NCBI GenBank assembly: GCA_029260015.1
Contig: JAJDEB010000007.1
Location: forward strand, 182,306 to 246,305
Length of the DNA stretch: 64,000 bases
DNA from: Phycisphaerae bacterium
GTDB lineage: Bacteria; Planctomycetota; Phycisphaerae; UBA1845
Reading direction: 5' to 3'
Position numbers and translations under genes: made by a program. The notes under the pieces were generated by a model. The model did no database searches. It worked only from the letters and a program-made list of their open reading frames with translations, and was not told where the DNA came from. Positions 53,811-63,384 of this stretch are shown here, piece by piece. Position 1 is the stretch's first letter. Each line of letters begins with the position of its first letter.

Positions 53811-56717
53811 TTAAGGCAGGCCACCCGTAAACACAGACTGAAGCAGTTTGCCATCGACCATATCGACATCGCCATCTTCGTCGATGTCGGCATACACGCA
53901 ATCTGGCAGAACGTAACCCGCACCTGGGCCTGCAAGGCAATCTGCGAAATCGGGCAAGTCGCTTAGGTCGACGTCAGAGTCGCCATTCATATCACCCCAA
54001 CCGGGCGTCGGAATCGGCGCGATGGCTCCGGTAATAAATTCAGTCTCCAGAACCACGACCGGCTGACCGTTGGGTTCGATGGTCAAATCGTTCAGTCCGA
54101 TTTGAAGCGATCCTTCCGGAACGAACACGCGCGATTCCGGTTCGCCGAATATCGCTGACCCGTTCGGATCGAGGTAGCCGTAAATGACGCCGTTGACAGA
54201 AACGCTAACCGTATCAGGTGCAAATGGCCCACTGGAGAGAATGCGGATGTACGGATCGTTAAATGGGTCGCGCGTCATGCTGAATTTAAACCCTGAAGAA
54301 AGGTTGAATTCCTGCTCGACGGTTGGCGGTGCAACGCCGCGGTCCCCGGCATCACGATCGGCGGCTCTGCCCGATTTGTTGACTGCAGCCTGCGTGCCAA
54401 GGCCGTGGTCACCGCCAAAAATGAGTAGCTCTTCATTGGGGTTGAATGTTCCGTTCGTCGATAGATCGGTGATCAGTTGGCACAAGTCGCCAAACGTCGC
54501 AGGCAATATATTCGCGTTGGGCACATTGGTACTCGTACACGGATTCTTATTACCGGTTCCAAACAAAATGTGCACGCTTGTACCGTTGGTGTTCAAATCG
54601 CCCCACTGACTTTCGAGCAACTCGCAGAATCGCGTGATCTCGTTTTCGATTCCGATTTGATCCGTAATACCCGCGATGAAAATGGCGTGATGACTTGTCG
54701 CTTCCGAATCAAACAGTGGAATCTTATCATCGCCGCCCTTGGTGCCGTTTGTATAGACGGATCGTTCCGTCTTGCGGTCGCCTGGTCTCTGGATGGGTGA
54801 AGACTCACCGGTACGCGAAGCAATTTTTAGCGCTTGTAGCACCGTTCCATTGGTGTTGATCAGCGCATCTCGCAACGCTTTTGTCCAATGTCCCATCGGG
54901 TCCGCTTCGGCGTCACTGTCTCCTCTCGCCAATTCATTGCTGCGGGCCGCAGATCCACCCACCCAGCAAACAACCTTGCCAAATGCGTTCGCTATATCGT
55001 CGAGCATTCCGCCACCGTGACACGATTGCATGAACACCTTGACGTGCTTAATTCGTGAAACAGGATTCGGACCACTCGTATCAATCAGTGCATCCTTTAA
55101 CTTCTGTGCAAATTGGTCATCCCGTACCCAGTCGATTATCGCCTTGCCGTTGGGATCGGGAATGACGAAACCATTGGAGTCTAACTTCATCGTCCCATTC
55201 GAGTTGAACAGCACCTTGAGCGGTAATCCGTTGGAATCAACAAAGAGGGGTCCATTGCTCGCACGTTTCAATAACGCAAGCGCTGAGTGCTGCCCAGCCG
55301 GTTCTTCCGCTTCGTCGATGATGCCATTGGTATTGGCGTCAGCACTGCTACCCTCGGCGATCTCGATCGCGTCGGGCAATCCGTTGTAATTCAAATCGGA
55401 ATACCGACAAGCAAGAATGTCGCAAAGATCGGGGATGCCGTTGGTATCCAAATCGGTCGCAGTTCCCTGAGCGATTTCCCACGAATCAGGCACATTGTTT
55501 TCATTGCAGTCCGATTCGCATTCGTCCGGAATTCCGTTGCTGTTGATATCATTGCTTGTGGTGCCCGCAATATCCACCTCGTCGGGAACACCGTTCCCAT
55601 TGCAATCCGGATCGCATTCGTCGGGAATGCCATTGGAATCAACGTCGTTGCTCGTCGCACCCGCGATATCAACCTGATCGGGCACGCCATTTTCGTTGCA
55701 ATCGCTGCAATCAACTTCCTGACAACTGCTTCCCAGGGTGAAGGGATATCCTTCGAGCAGTATGCAATTCACGATCGTTTCCTGGCTGCAAGTGCCGTCT
55801 GGATGACAACAAGCCCCCGTCGGTAGCGGACAAGTCGTTGTGATGCAATTGGTGCCCGGCCCTTGCGGCAAGCCACTTAGAAAGTTGATGCAATCGTCAA
55901 CAGATGTTTCGACGCATGTTCCCGACAGGTCATCGCAACAAGCCTGGATCGAACCCCCACCGGTGCAGGCTTCAAAACCGCAGGTCGTTGCTGCACCTTG
56001 CGGAGTTCCGTTTTGATTGACGCACTGCGCGGGGTCGATTTCCGAGCAGCTTCCGCCCGAAAAACAACAAGCCTCCGGTGGCTGCCCACCGCAGATGCCC
56101 TGAGCACAATTCGTGCCGGGGCCTTGCGGCACTCCATCAATATTGAAGATGCAAAAATCGGGTGTGACGTCCTGGCACCCGGTCGCTCCAAAACAACATG
56201 CCTCAGCTTCGGAACAAACCGCCACTTGGCAGTCACTCCCAGTGCCTTGGGGAATACCGTTGATTTTCTGACAATTGAATGGATCCTCGAAACTGCAATT
56301 TCCATCAGGCAGGCAACATGCTTCGGAACCACCGCCATCGCATGGTGCAGCCTGACAATCGGAGCCCGGCCCTTGTGGTGTACCGGGAACATTGAAGCAA
56401 TCTTGCGGTTCCAATTGCAGGCAACCTGAACCCTGTTCGCAACACGCCTCAGAGTTCGGGCAGTTGGCCCCGCAAAGGTTTATCGCTTCGTCGACGCAAA
56501 TCGCGTCCCACTCTGTGTCGCAGCAGAATGGGTCCATTCCGCAGACGCAATTGACGACCGACGGCTGATCGCATCCGGGTGAAAAGTGAACCTGACAACA
56601 ATCTTCGACAGGAACGCCGCGCTCCTGTGCATGAAGCGAAGCTGCCCCGACGCCTAGAAAAGTAAAAGTAATGATACGAATGAATATCCGATTAAAACGA
56701 TTTGATGTGGGAAGCAT
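53811..56717 (-). CDS. Secreted Cys-rich protein with permuted caspase-like module and dockerin-like tail
   Basis: The 968-residue protein has a signal peptide (IFIRIITFTFLGVGAASLHA), then about eight Cys-rich units of 40 residues (about 36-340; ACCLPDGNCSFEDPFNCQ is typical), then calcium-binding-like DCNENGVPDQVDIAG repeats (337-470). A catalytic-looking part follows: VKVFMQSCHGGGMLDD with Cys566, then CWVGGSAARSNELA, and later HHAIFIAGITDQIGIENEIT (676-695), SVHILFGTG and LLIFGGDHGLG with His771. These resemble the Cys and His blocks of clan CD proteases (caspase/C13) but in reverse order. A beta-rich domain and a dockerin-like tail (GDMNGDSDVDLSDLPDFADC, YADIDEDGDVDMVDGKL) end it. It should be exported and anchored or secreted. 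A terminator follows. Confidence 0.75.
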   Translation of the reverse strand: MLPTSNRFNRIFIRIITFTFLGVGAASLHAQERGVPVEDCCQVHFSPGCDQPSVVNCVCGMDPFCCDTEWDAICVDEAINLCGANCPNSEACCEQGSGCLQLEPQDCFNVPGTPQGPGSDCQAAPCDGGGSEACCLPDGNCSFEDPFNCQKINGIPQGTGSDCQVAVCSEAEACCFGATGCQDVTPDFCIFNIDGVPQGPGTNCAQGICGGQPPEACCFSGGSCSEIDPAQCVNQNGTPQGAATTCGFEACTGGGSIQACCDDLSGTCVETSVDDCINFLSGLPQGPGTNCITTTCPLPTGACCHPDGTCSQETIVNCILLEGYPFTLGSSCQEVDCSDCNENGVPDQVDIAGATSNDVDSNGIPDECDPDCNGNGVPDEVDIAGTTSNDINSNGIPDECESDCNENNVPDSWEIAQGTATDLDTNGIPDLCDILACRYSDLNYNGLPDAIEIAEGSSADANTNGIIDEAEEPAGQHSALALLKRASNGPLFVDSNGLPLKVLFNSNGTMKLDSNGFVIPDPNGKAIIDWVRDDQFAQKLKDALIDTSGPNPVSRIKHVKVFMQSCHGGGMLDDIANAFGKVVCWVGGSAARSNELARGDSDAEADPMGHWTKALRDALINTNGTVLQALKIASRTGESSPIQRPGDRKTERSVYTNGTKGGDDKIPLFDSEATSHHAIFIAGITDQIGIENEITRFCELLESQWGDLNTNGTSVHILFGTGNKNPCTSTNVPNANILPATFGDLCQLITDLSTNGTFNPNEELLIFGGDHGLGTQAAVNKSGRAADRDAGDRGVAPPTVEQEFNLSSGFKFSMTRDPFNDPYIRILSSGPFAPDTVSVSVNGVIYGYLDPNGSAIFGEPESRVFVPEGSLQIGLNDLTIEPNGQPVVVLETEFITGAIAPIPTPGWGDMNGDSDVDLSDLPDFADCLAGPGAGYVLPDCVYADIDEDGDVDMVDGKLLQSVFTGGLP

Positions 56718-57153
56718 GGGGCAATCTCCATCTATGAGAGTTTCTCAATCGTATTTAGTTGTGCGCCTGGAAGTGATCCAAAGTGCTATCGCACACGACC
56801 GCTGCTTGGCATTCATGTTCTTGATTCGAGTTGCGCCGCGAATGGGAGCGGATTCGTGCCAACAATTGGCACAAACCACGACCATCATCATAACGAATCA
56901 TGATGATTAAATTCAATCAGTATCACTGAATCGTCCGTCGCACCACCAATGGCGGGGATTCAATCGGCACTGAAACAAAGTTTCGACGACTTCTTGCACC
57001 GCGCGGATTGCAGCCCATGCCCCCTCATGCAGCCATAGACCTTGAGAATGAACATTCTGACATGATCTTCTCACTATCGCGTGAGCTGCGGTTATCTTGA
57101 ATAAATCCAAACATGAGATGCGAATTGAATTGATGAAGAATCGAGCGAGCACT
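56718..57153. other. Intergenic region upstream of the caspase-like gene
   Basis: About 435 bases, the promoter side of the minus-strand caspase-like gene and the end of the next gene. It contains a small hairpin GTGCCAA-CAA-TTGGCAC (56856-56872) and a nearby CATCAT/ATGATG palindromic stretch (56883-56910). Short frames here lack family features and are not called. Confidence 0.4.
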
Positions 57154-58173
57154 TCAATCGGATTTTGAGGCCGCTCGTTGTGCTCGTCTTTGTTCTTCGG
57201 TCACGACAGTCATCGAGTGCGTTGTCTTAATGCTCGACTCAACTGTGGAGGTTTCGCCCGGTCCGGGGGCATCGGTCGTACCTGTCAGATTCATTGTCAG
57301 ATCTTCGGTTTGGGTCACAAATTGACCGCGTTTGACATCGTACGTCGCTCGACCCTTGGCGTGCCCATCTTTGAGGGCCATTGATATGCCGAACATCCTG
57401 GCTTTGGATTTCTTGTCGTTGGTTTCCTTTAGCGTTGCTTCGTACGATATGTCAACAACTTCTGTGCCGTCACGCTCGCCAATGAATTCCACCTTGCATA
57501 CATACGACCGCTGGATGTCCTTTTGATAGATACTCGGTTGAATCGACGAAGCTTCCCATGTCTCGCCAACACTCACCTTCTTGTACGGATACAAACAGGC
57601 GTGCGAATCGTGCCAATAGAAACGCATGCGCGGCTCGGTCAATTCTTCTTCCAACTGAACGAACAACATGCCACCGGCGGCTGCCTCTTCGACCGCAAAA
57701 TAGACATCGTCGATTCCTGACGTCTTCACGACTCGCCCTTTGGAATCGACATCGACTGCAATCTCCTCACCAAGCATGGGACCGAGGGCGACGGCCAACG
57801 GATCAATTTCGTCGGTCGGATCATCTACGTCTGAGTCAAATCGAACGGGCGCTTCTCTGGTTTCCATGAACATCGCCACGCGATCAAACGTCAGCATCAC
57901 ACGCGTTTTGGCGTCGGCCGATCCTTTCGCAACCGTGCGCTTTGCCGTGCGCAGGCGCATGGATTTTCGCGTCACACCCTCTTCGCCATAAAACCCACCA
58001 CGCGAAAACGTTTCGATCTCGTCGTTCATCTCGACGAAATGCTTCGCTCCTGGCACCATCTTGGGCGCGAGCATAACCGACTTGGACTCATCGGCGACCG
58101 ACGGCGTGGCCATGACGCAACACGCCGCAATCACCCCGCAAAGTCCAACAGTCCTGGATTTCAGAATTCGCAT
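57154..58173 (-). CDS. Secreted protein of unknown function, DUF6263-like
   Basis: From ATG 58173 the 339-residue product has a signal peptide (VGLCGVIAACCVMATPSVAD) and a beta-rich body with repeated strands (ADAKTRVMLTFDRVAMFMET, VDVDSKGRVVKTSGIDDVYF, YVCKVEFIGERDGTEVVDIS, GRATYDVKRGQFVTQTEDLT). The overall pattern recalls DUF6263-like planctomycete proteins, which have no known function; this is a weak resemblance. The C-terminus is basic (RRAQRAASKSD). It lies 20 bases downstream of the PQQ-like propeller gene, probably one operon. Confidence 0.65.
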   Translation of the reverse strand: MRILKSRTVGLCGVIAACCVMATPSVADESKSVMLAPKMVPGAKHFVEMNDEIETFSRGGFYGEEGVTRKSMRLRTAKRTVAKGSADAKTRVMLTFDRVAMFMETREAPVRFDSDVDDPTDEIDPLAVALGPMLGEEIAVDVDSKGRVVKTSGIDDVYFAVEEAAAGGMLFVQLEEELTEPRMRFYWHDSHACLYPYKKVSVGETWEASSIQPSIYQKDIQRSYVCKVEFIGERDGTEVVDISYEATLKETNDKKSKARMFGISMALKDGHAKGRATYDVKRGQFVTQTEDLTMNLTGTTDAPGPGETSTVESSIKTTHSMTVVTEEQRRAQRAASKSD

Positions 58174-58193
58174 CACCCGATACCGATCCTTTA

Positions 58194-59417
58194 TTAATCT
58201 GCAGAAGCCGTGACCTTTGATTTTGTCATATCCATGCAAACCACCCGCTTCATGTTGCGGGCGAAGAGCTTGCCATCATCGAGCACCGAAAGTGTCCAGC
58301 ACTTTCCAGAGAGGATCTCCGCATTGGTTACGGGGTTGAATCCTTCCGGTGATACCGGCGCAATTTGCAATTCACCGGTCTGCGTCAGGAGAAGCAGATG
58401 CCCATCTGCCAGAACGAGCGTTCCGTGTTTGACCTTGCGAACGCGCCACTTTTCCTCGCCTGTCATAAAATCCACGCATGCCAATGCTTTCTGATCGCAG
58501 CTATACAGATTACCTTCGTACAGGATGCATGACTGAAACTTGTTCATCAACACGCGGCTTTTCCATACCTCGGTGGCGGCCAAACCCTTGCCGTCGATTT
58601 CGAGTTTGAACAACCCGCATCCCGTTTCGTAACCCGACGTTAGAAACAGATGACCGTCGTGATAAATCGGTGCAGCCGCATTGACCTTGTAATTGGTCTG
58701 CCACGGAATGCGCAACACCTGTCGCCCGGACTTGGCCTCGACCACAATCGCCGACTCACCGTTGAACCCGACGATATAACGCTCATCATTGAACGTAAAC
58801 GGATACGGTGTTGAATAGCCTGCCGGGTCGTCGCCAGTGTGCCACTTCTTGGCACCGGTGACCCGATCAAACGCAATCAGCGCGCCTTGATTATCGCCCG
58901 CCGACGAAATCGCCAGGTCGCCTTCTACCAAAACCGAACCGCTATAACCCCACGTCGGCGCATGATTGAATTGATGGCTCCAAACTTCCTTGCCCGTCTC
59001 GGCATCGGCGCAGAGCAGTTTGCCCTTCGCACCCTGCACGTAAACTTTACCGTGAGCAACCGTCGGCGTGGCCCGCGTTCCGTCACCAAAACTATCCTTG
59101 AATCCCGGGGCAAACGGATTCTTCCAAATCACTTCACCGGTTTTCGTGCTTAGGCAATAAAGTGTCTGTTGGTCGTCGCTGGTGCCACAGGTGTACAAAC
59201 GGTCGCCGACTACCGCGAACGAACTGAACGCCGAACCAATGTCGCGCTCCCAAACCAACGGGATCGGGGTTTTCCATTCCTTTACAAATCCGGTATCGCT
59301 ACTGATACCATTGTGCTCCGGCCCTCGAAAACAGCTCCAGTCTGCCGTCGCGTTCTGCGTTGCAATCATCGAAACAAATACGAACGCAGAGGTCACTGAC
59401 CATTTCGAAATCTGCAT
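58194..59417 (-). CDS. Secreted PQQ-like beta-propeller protein
   Basis: ATG 59417 (GGAGATATCC upstream) gives 407 residues with a signal peptide (VTSAFVFVSMIATQNATADW) followed by WSCFRGPEHNGISSDTGFVK, the usual start of planctomycete PQQ-binding-like proteins. Repeated propeller blades end in Trp-docking-like motifs: LYCLSTKTGEVIWKNPF, LLCADAETGKEVWSHQF, LIAFDRVTGAKKWHTGD, IVVEAKSGRQVLRIPW, LACVDFMTGEEKWRVRK. Family members are abundant in planctomycetes and mostly uncharacterised; few bind PQQ. It is periplasmic or secreted and cotranscribed with the downstream DUF6263-like gene. Confidence 0.88.
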   Translation of the reverse strand: MQISKWSVTSAFVFVSMIATQNATADWSCFRGPEHNGISSDTGFVKEWKTPIPLVWERDIGSAFSSFAVVGDRLYTCGTSDDQQTLYCLSTKTGEVIWKNPFAPGFKDSFGDGTRATPTVAHGKVYVQGAKGKLLCADAETGKEVWSHQFNHAPTWGYSGSVLVEGDLAISSAGDNQGALIAFDRVTGAKKWHTGDDPAGYSTPYPFTFNDERYIVGFNGESAIVVEAKSGRQVLRIPWQTNYKVNAAAPIYHDGHLFLTSGYETGCGLFKLEIDGKGLAATEVWKSRVLMNKFQSCILYEGNLYSCDQKALACVDFMTGEEKWRVRKVKHGTLVLADGHLLLLTQTGELQIAPVSPEGFNPVTNAEILSGKCWTLSVLDDGKLFARNMKRVVCMDMTKSKVTASAD

Positions 59418-59559
59418 GGATATCTCCAGCCGCCAAAGGAATCTCAACACGGTTTCCAGAAGGATAGGGGCGCATCACCAATCAAACAACCCGATCATAC
59501 GATTCCACACACAACATCCCGCTACCGTGCAATGCAACCTGATTGGCCGGTCGACCCGG

Positions 59560-62500
59560 CTACTCACTACGCAACGCGCCCAACATCGGCGATCGCAACG
59601 TCGGCAGAAGTGCGAGCAAACCCGTCACCACGCCCGCAAACGTCACGCCCACCAGCACCCAGCCCAGCGACGACCAGGGGATCACGTCGGCTCGATCGGA
59701 CAGTTGCGGCAGGACAGCCACCGTTGCGGCTAAGGCGGCGGCGATGATCCCGACAACCACCAATAACACATTTTCAAAGAGTACACTCAAACCAATCCAA
59801 GTGGCCGTAAAACCCAACGCCCGCATCAATGCCAATTCGCGCCGCCGCTCCCAGACGTTGCGAAGCAGGACGGCTGTCAATCCAAACGAACCCAACACCA
59901 GACCCATGCCGCCGAGCGTTTGAAACGTCGACAGGTAGGTGTTCTGCACCGAAAAATACTCGCGAAGTCGGACAGCCGACTCCTGCACGTCGAATCCGAA
60001 TCGCGCCAAACCTTGTTCTAAATCTGATTCGATGTTCGCCGCGTCGTTCGGCGCGCTGATCAGAAAAAACGCCCCGCCGCTTCGACGCGGAAATAACCGG
60101 CGAAACGCGTCGGCGTGGATGACCAGTTCACTTTGCAGCAGGCTTCCCTTTAGGAGAGCGACAAACCGCAGCGTCACATCGCGACCACCTTCATCCTTGA
60201 TCACCACATCTTTGTCCAACCCGGAATGCATCTGCCATTTCACGACGGCTTCATCGCCAATGACCGGAATGACGCCGTCATCGAATTCCATCCGCAACGT
60301 CGTCCACGGATTCCTCGGATTCACGGAAGTCGCGTCGGTGACGGCACTGAACTGAAAACCACCGCGATCAATCATTGACTCTGGCGCACCAATGATTCGC
60401 GGCTGAGTGGGGACGTACAGATTCTGGCAACTCGTTTCATCACCGGGCAGCAGCGAAAACGGTACGACTTCGCAGGTTGACAATCGCTTTGCCGAAGCCG
60501 AGTTGAACCCCAATGCCTCTCGCCCGGCGTCGGTCGCCAAGGAATACGGCAGCGGTACATCCGACTCTGCCGTCAGGTTGAAACCCCCAGCAGACGCCGC
60601 AGAGGTGGTATCAACGTTTAGTCGAAATGCCTGAAGTGACAGCACGAGAAACGCACCGGAAGCAATCAGCGCGCTGGTCAGCAAGCTGCGCCCGGGATGA
60701 CGCGCCGCATTGCGAACGCCCAATTGAAGCCACGCCTTCTTTGAATTGACCTGAAGGCGGCTGCTTGAATACAACGTCGCACCGAACAGACCCAACATCG
60801 CCGCCAGCGTCGCCGACCCGGAGCCGAAGAACGCCCCGGCTTGGGCGATGCCGTCGAGTCGCATTCCAAGGATTGCAGCACCGACAGCCACCGCAAGGAA
60901 AACGAGTGAACCGACAACCCATCGGCGGTGGCGCGACGATTTGCGTTTCGGGCTGCGTTGATCGGTGGCCCCTTGCAAAAGCGCCGATGGCGACACTGTA
61001 AGGCATCCACGCTGCGCCCGAGCAATCGACAAGACTGAAACGATCACACCCACTACACCGCCAACAACCAGCGACACCCATGAAAAATGTAATCCCAAGA
61101 AAGGCGCGTTGACCGCCTCCGACCACCACGATTTCAAACCGGCTAACATCAACCACGAATAACCGTACGCACCAGCCAATCCGATCGCGCTACCCATGAC
61201 GGCGATGACCAGCCCTTCAGAAATCAGATGCTTGCGAACCTGCGGATTCGAAAAACCAATCGCCGCAAGCAATCCGATCTCGCGGCTGCGACGTTCAATG
61301 TTGAGCCTTGAAAGCAGCAGCACCAGCATCATCGATGAGGCAAGCAAGAAGAAACTAAACGCAACAAACAGCATGCCAAAATCAGTGCTTCCCTTTCCGG
61401 CTTGTATTGCGTTCTGACGAACGGGAAGAACCTGAATACGGGCTGCGCTTAGGTCAAGTTTCTTCGTCAGCGTCGCACGGAGTTGATCGGCGAATGCATT
61501 GATGTCCGTGTTTGCCATGGGTCGAAATCGCAGTGACGTGTAGCGGCCATGCGGACTTGTCGGATCGTGCCACAGTTTCTCGCCATCGCCCAGTTCGATG
61601 AACGCCTTGGGGACGGCGCGATACTGATCCCAATACGCTTCGTCGCGATCCTTGATACGTTTGAGATCAACTGGAAACGGCGGATCCCAATCAGATACTT
61701 TCGCAGCATCGGTAATCCCGGGGTATGCCGGCGTCAATCCGCGATCAATCGCAGCTCCCGACATTGCGACACTGGCGACCAATTCAAAGTGCGCCGTTTT
61801 TTCGTCAAGCGCCCCATCGTCCTGAAGATCGTAGTACTCGATCTGCACGCGATCGCCGACCTTCGCACCCAGCGCCTCTTTCGCCCAATCGTTGAGCATG
61901 ATTTTGCCCGGACCGAATTCGTCGATCGCCCCACTGGTAACCGGCATAGTCACAACCGATGTGCTCTTACTCTTGAGTGCAGCCACCGTCGAATACGGAA
62001 TGGCAACTTGCTCATCGCCTCGCCCAATGCGAATCGAATTGGCAAGATTGGCCATCAGCGGTTCTATGATCGCGGGCATCTCCTTCGCGACTTCGCCCGC
62101 CAACGTTTCAACCGAAGGATCGATCAACAACTGATCTGATTCGAGTGCAACGTATTGCAGTTCTTTGTGTGTGCGAATGGACAATCCAACGTCTTCGAGC
62201 GTCAAATAGTCGTGAATGCTTTGTTTGATCCTGGACACGGCCGCTGCAGACTCGTCCGCGCTGCCGGAACGCCCAACCAGGATCGCATTCGACTTGCCTT
62301 CCTGCCCCAGTTGGCGCTGCAACAATTCCAACGACACAAAGGCATTGCGCGGGGTTTGCTGCTGGGGTCGAATTGAAAACCCGCCCATGCCTTCATTGGG
62401 AACGACCGCCCGAACGGTCAAACGCATTCGCGTCGTCACATCGTCACGCCGACCCAGCAGGGTGTCCGTCGCAATCGCCGACGCCTTGCCCAAACGCAGC

Positions 62501-62943
62501 AGCACCGCATCACCGACCCTCGCACCCAACTCGTCAGCCAGCGCCTTATTGAGAACAATGTCACGATCGGTGGGTGTCCAATCAGAACCACCATCGGCAT
62601 CGAGCTTTGTAAATTCGTCGGTGATTCCCCAGATCGACGTTCGGTTGACGCGCGCTTCCGTCTCAGCATGAACGGCGCTGCCTCGAACGGTCAGGACTGA
62701 CACGACGGGCGCATTGTTTGCGTAAGGCGCAATCTCGGCGGCCAACTCAGCTCGAACAAATCGACCCGCCGTCGCCGCGAACTCGACGTTGCCCAACTGG
62801 CTAAGCGCTTGTTCGCGCAAACTCCCGCGAACCGAATCGCCCACGATCAACGAACCGGCCAGCACAGCCACACCAACCGCCACCCCCAGCATGACTGCAA
62901 GGTGCTCGAATCGGTAATACGCAAGACTTCTTCGCACGAACAT
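59560..62943 (-). CDS. Giant ABC transporter permease with two FtsX-like cores
   Basis: The 1127-residue protein starts with a cytoplasmic-facing MFVRRSLAYYRFEHLAVML and a first membrane helix (VAVGVAVLAGSLIVGDSVRG). Large periplasmic domains (about 40-510 and 795-1000) alternate with helix bundles (about 525-670 and 680-760, and near the end 1015-1110). Both bundles show the FtsX pattern (EIGLLAAIGFSNPQVRKHLI and ELALMRALGFTATWIGLSVL). It is a MacB/LolE-type permease that would need an ABC ATPase; none lies next to it inside the window, so the ATPase may be encoded elsewhere. It is the promoter-proximal member of the minus-strand gene run. Confidence 0.88.
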   Translation of the reverse strand: MFVRRSLAYYRFEHLAVMLGVAVGVAVLAGSLIVGDSVRGSLREQALSQLGNVEFAATAGRFVRAELAAEIAPYANNAPVVSVLTVRGSAVHAETEARVNRTSIWGITDEFTKLDADGGSDWTPTDRDIVLNKALADELGARVGDAVLLRLGKASAIATDTLLGRRDDVTTRMRLTVRAVVPNEGMGGFSIRPQQQTPRNAFVSLELLQRQLGQEGKSNAILVGRSGSADESAAAVSRIKQSIHDYLTLEDVGLSIRTHKELQYVALESDQLLIDPSVETLAGEVAKEMPAIIEPLMANLANSIRIGRGDEQVAIPYSTVAALKSKSTSVVTMPVTSGAIDEFGPGKIMLNDWAKEALGAKVGDRVQIEYYDLQDDGALDEKTAHFELVASVAMSGAAIDRGLTPAYPGITDAAKVSDWDPPFPVDLKRIKDRDEAYWDQYRAVPKAFIELGDGEKLWHDPTSPHGRYTSLRFRPMANTDINAFADQLRATLTKKLDLSAARIQVLPVRQNAIQAGKGSTDFGMLFVAFSFFLLASSMMLVLLLSRLNIERRSREIGLLAAIGFSNPQVRKHLISEGLVIAVMGSAIGLAGAYGYSWLMLAGLKSWWSEAVNAPFLGLHFSWVSLVVGGVVGVIVSVLSIARAQRGCLTVSPSALLQGATDQRSPKRKSSRHRRWVVGSLVFLAVAVGAAILGMRLDGIAQAGAFFGSGSATLAAMLGLFGATLYSSSRLQVNSKKAWLQLGVRNAARHPGRSLLTSALIASGAFLVLSLQAFRLNVDTTSAASAGGFNLTAESDVPLPYSLATDAGREALGFNSASAKRLSTCEVVPFSLLPGDETSCQNLYVPTQPRIIGAPESMIDRGGFQFSAVTDATSVNPRNPWTTLRMEFDDGVIPVIGDEAVVKWQMHSGLDKDVVIKDEGGRDVTLRFVALLKGSLLQSELVIHADAFRRLFPRRSGGAFFLISAPNDAANIESDLEQGLARFGFDVQESAVRLREYFSVQNTYLSTFQTLGGMGLVLGSFGLTAVLLRNVWERRRELALMRALGFTATWIGLSVLFENVLLVVVGIIAAALAATVAVLPQLSDRADVIPWSSLGWVLVGVTFAGVVTGLLALLPTLRSPMLGALRSE

Positions 62944-63384
62944 GGTCGACGATGGTGATCGCTGGCGGGTATCGGGTCAAGTCCCCACAACAAGCCGCCT
63001 GCGACTCCGAGAATGGACATGCGGACGGATTGCAAGCCAAATCCGAGTGACTCAACACCCCCGCATCGGTGCGACCTATGCGGCGATTTATGAATTCGAC
63101 CGGCGCTTTGGTCTTGCCTGTACACGGGCCGCGTCACATAATGCTTATTGCTGAGGATCATTATGGGACCGCGCCGGGGGGCAGACGGAACCACACGCCG
63201 AAACCGGGAGCTTCGTAGATTTTGCCGGGTTTGGCGCATACGATCTTGCACAGCTTTGGGGTTAAAACCGACTTGAAAGCCTAAACATTCGCTGTTCAAT
63301 AAAACGGTGTTGCCCGTTGGGGCACATCGCTACTTGCATATAGAGAAACCGAGGCGTACCGCTGGTTGGACTAGAGAGGTCAAC
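62944..63384. other. Divergent intergenic region
   Basis: About 440 bases between the ABC permease start and the right-edge gene start, so it should carry both promoters. A small hairpin-like TGCCCGTTGGGGCA lies near 63320. Short frames overlapping the permease start on either strand have no family features. No repeat of families A to C is present. Confidence 0.4.

Noticed and set aside
56856..56910. Small hairpin GTGCCAA-CAA-TTGGCAC and CATCAT palindromic stretch as terminator or operator
   Set aside because: Only 7 bp stem, no T-run, single occurrence; too weak to call.
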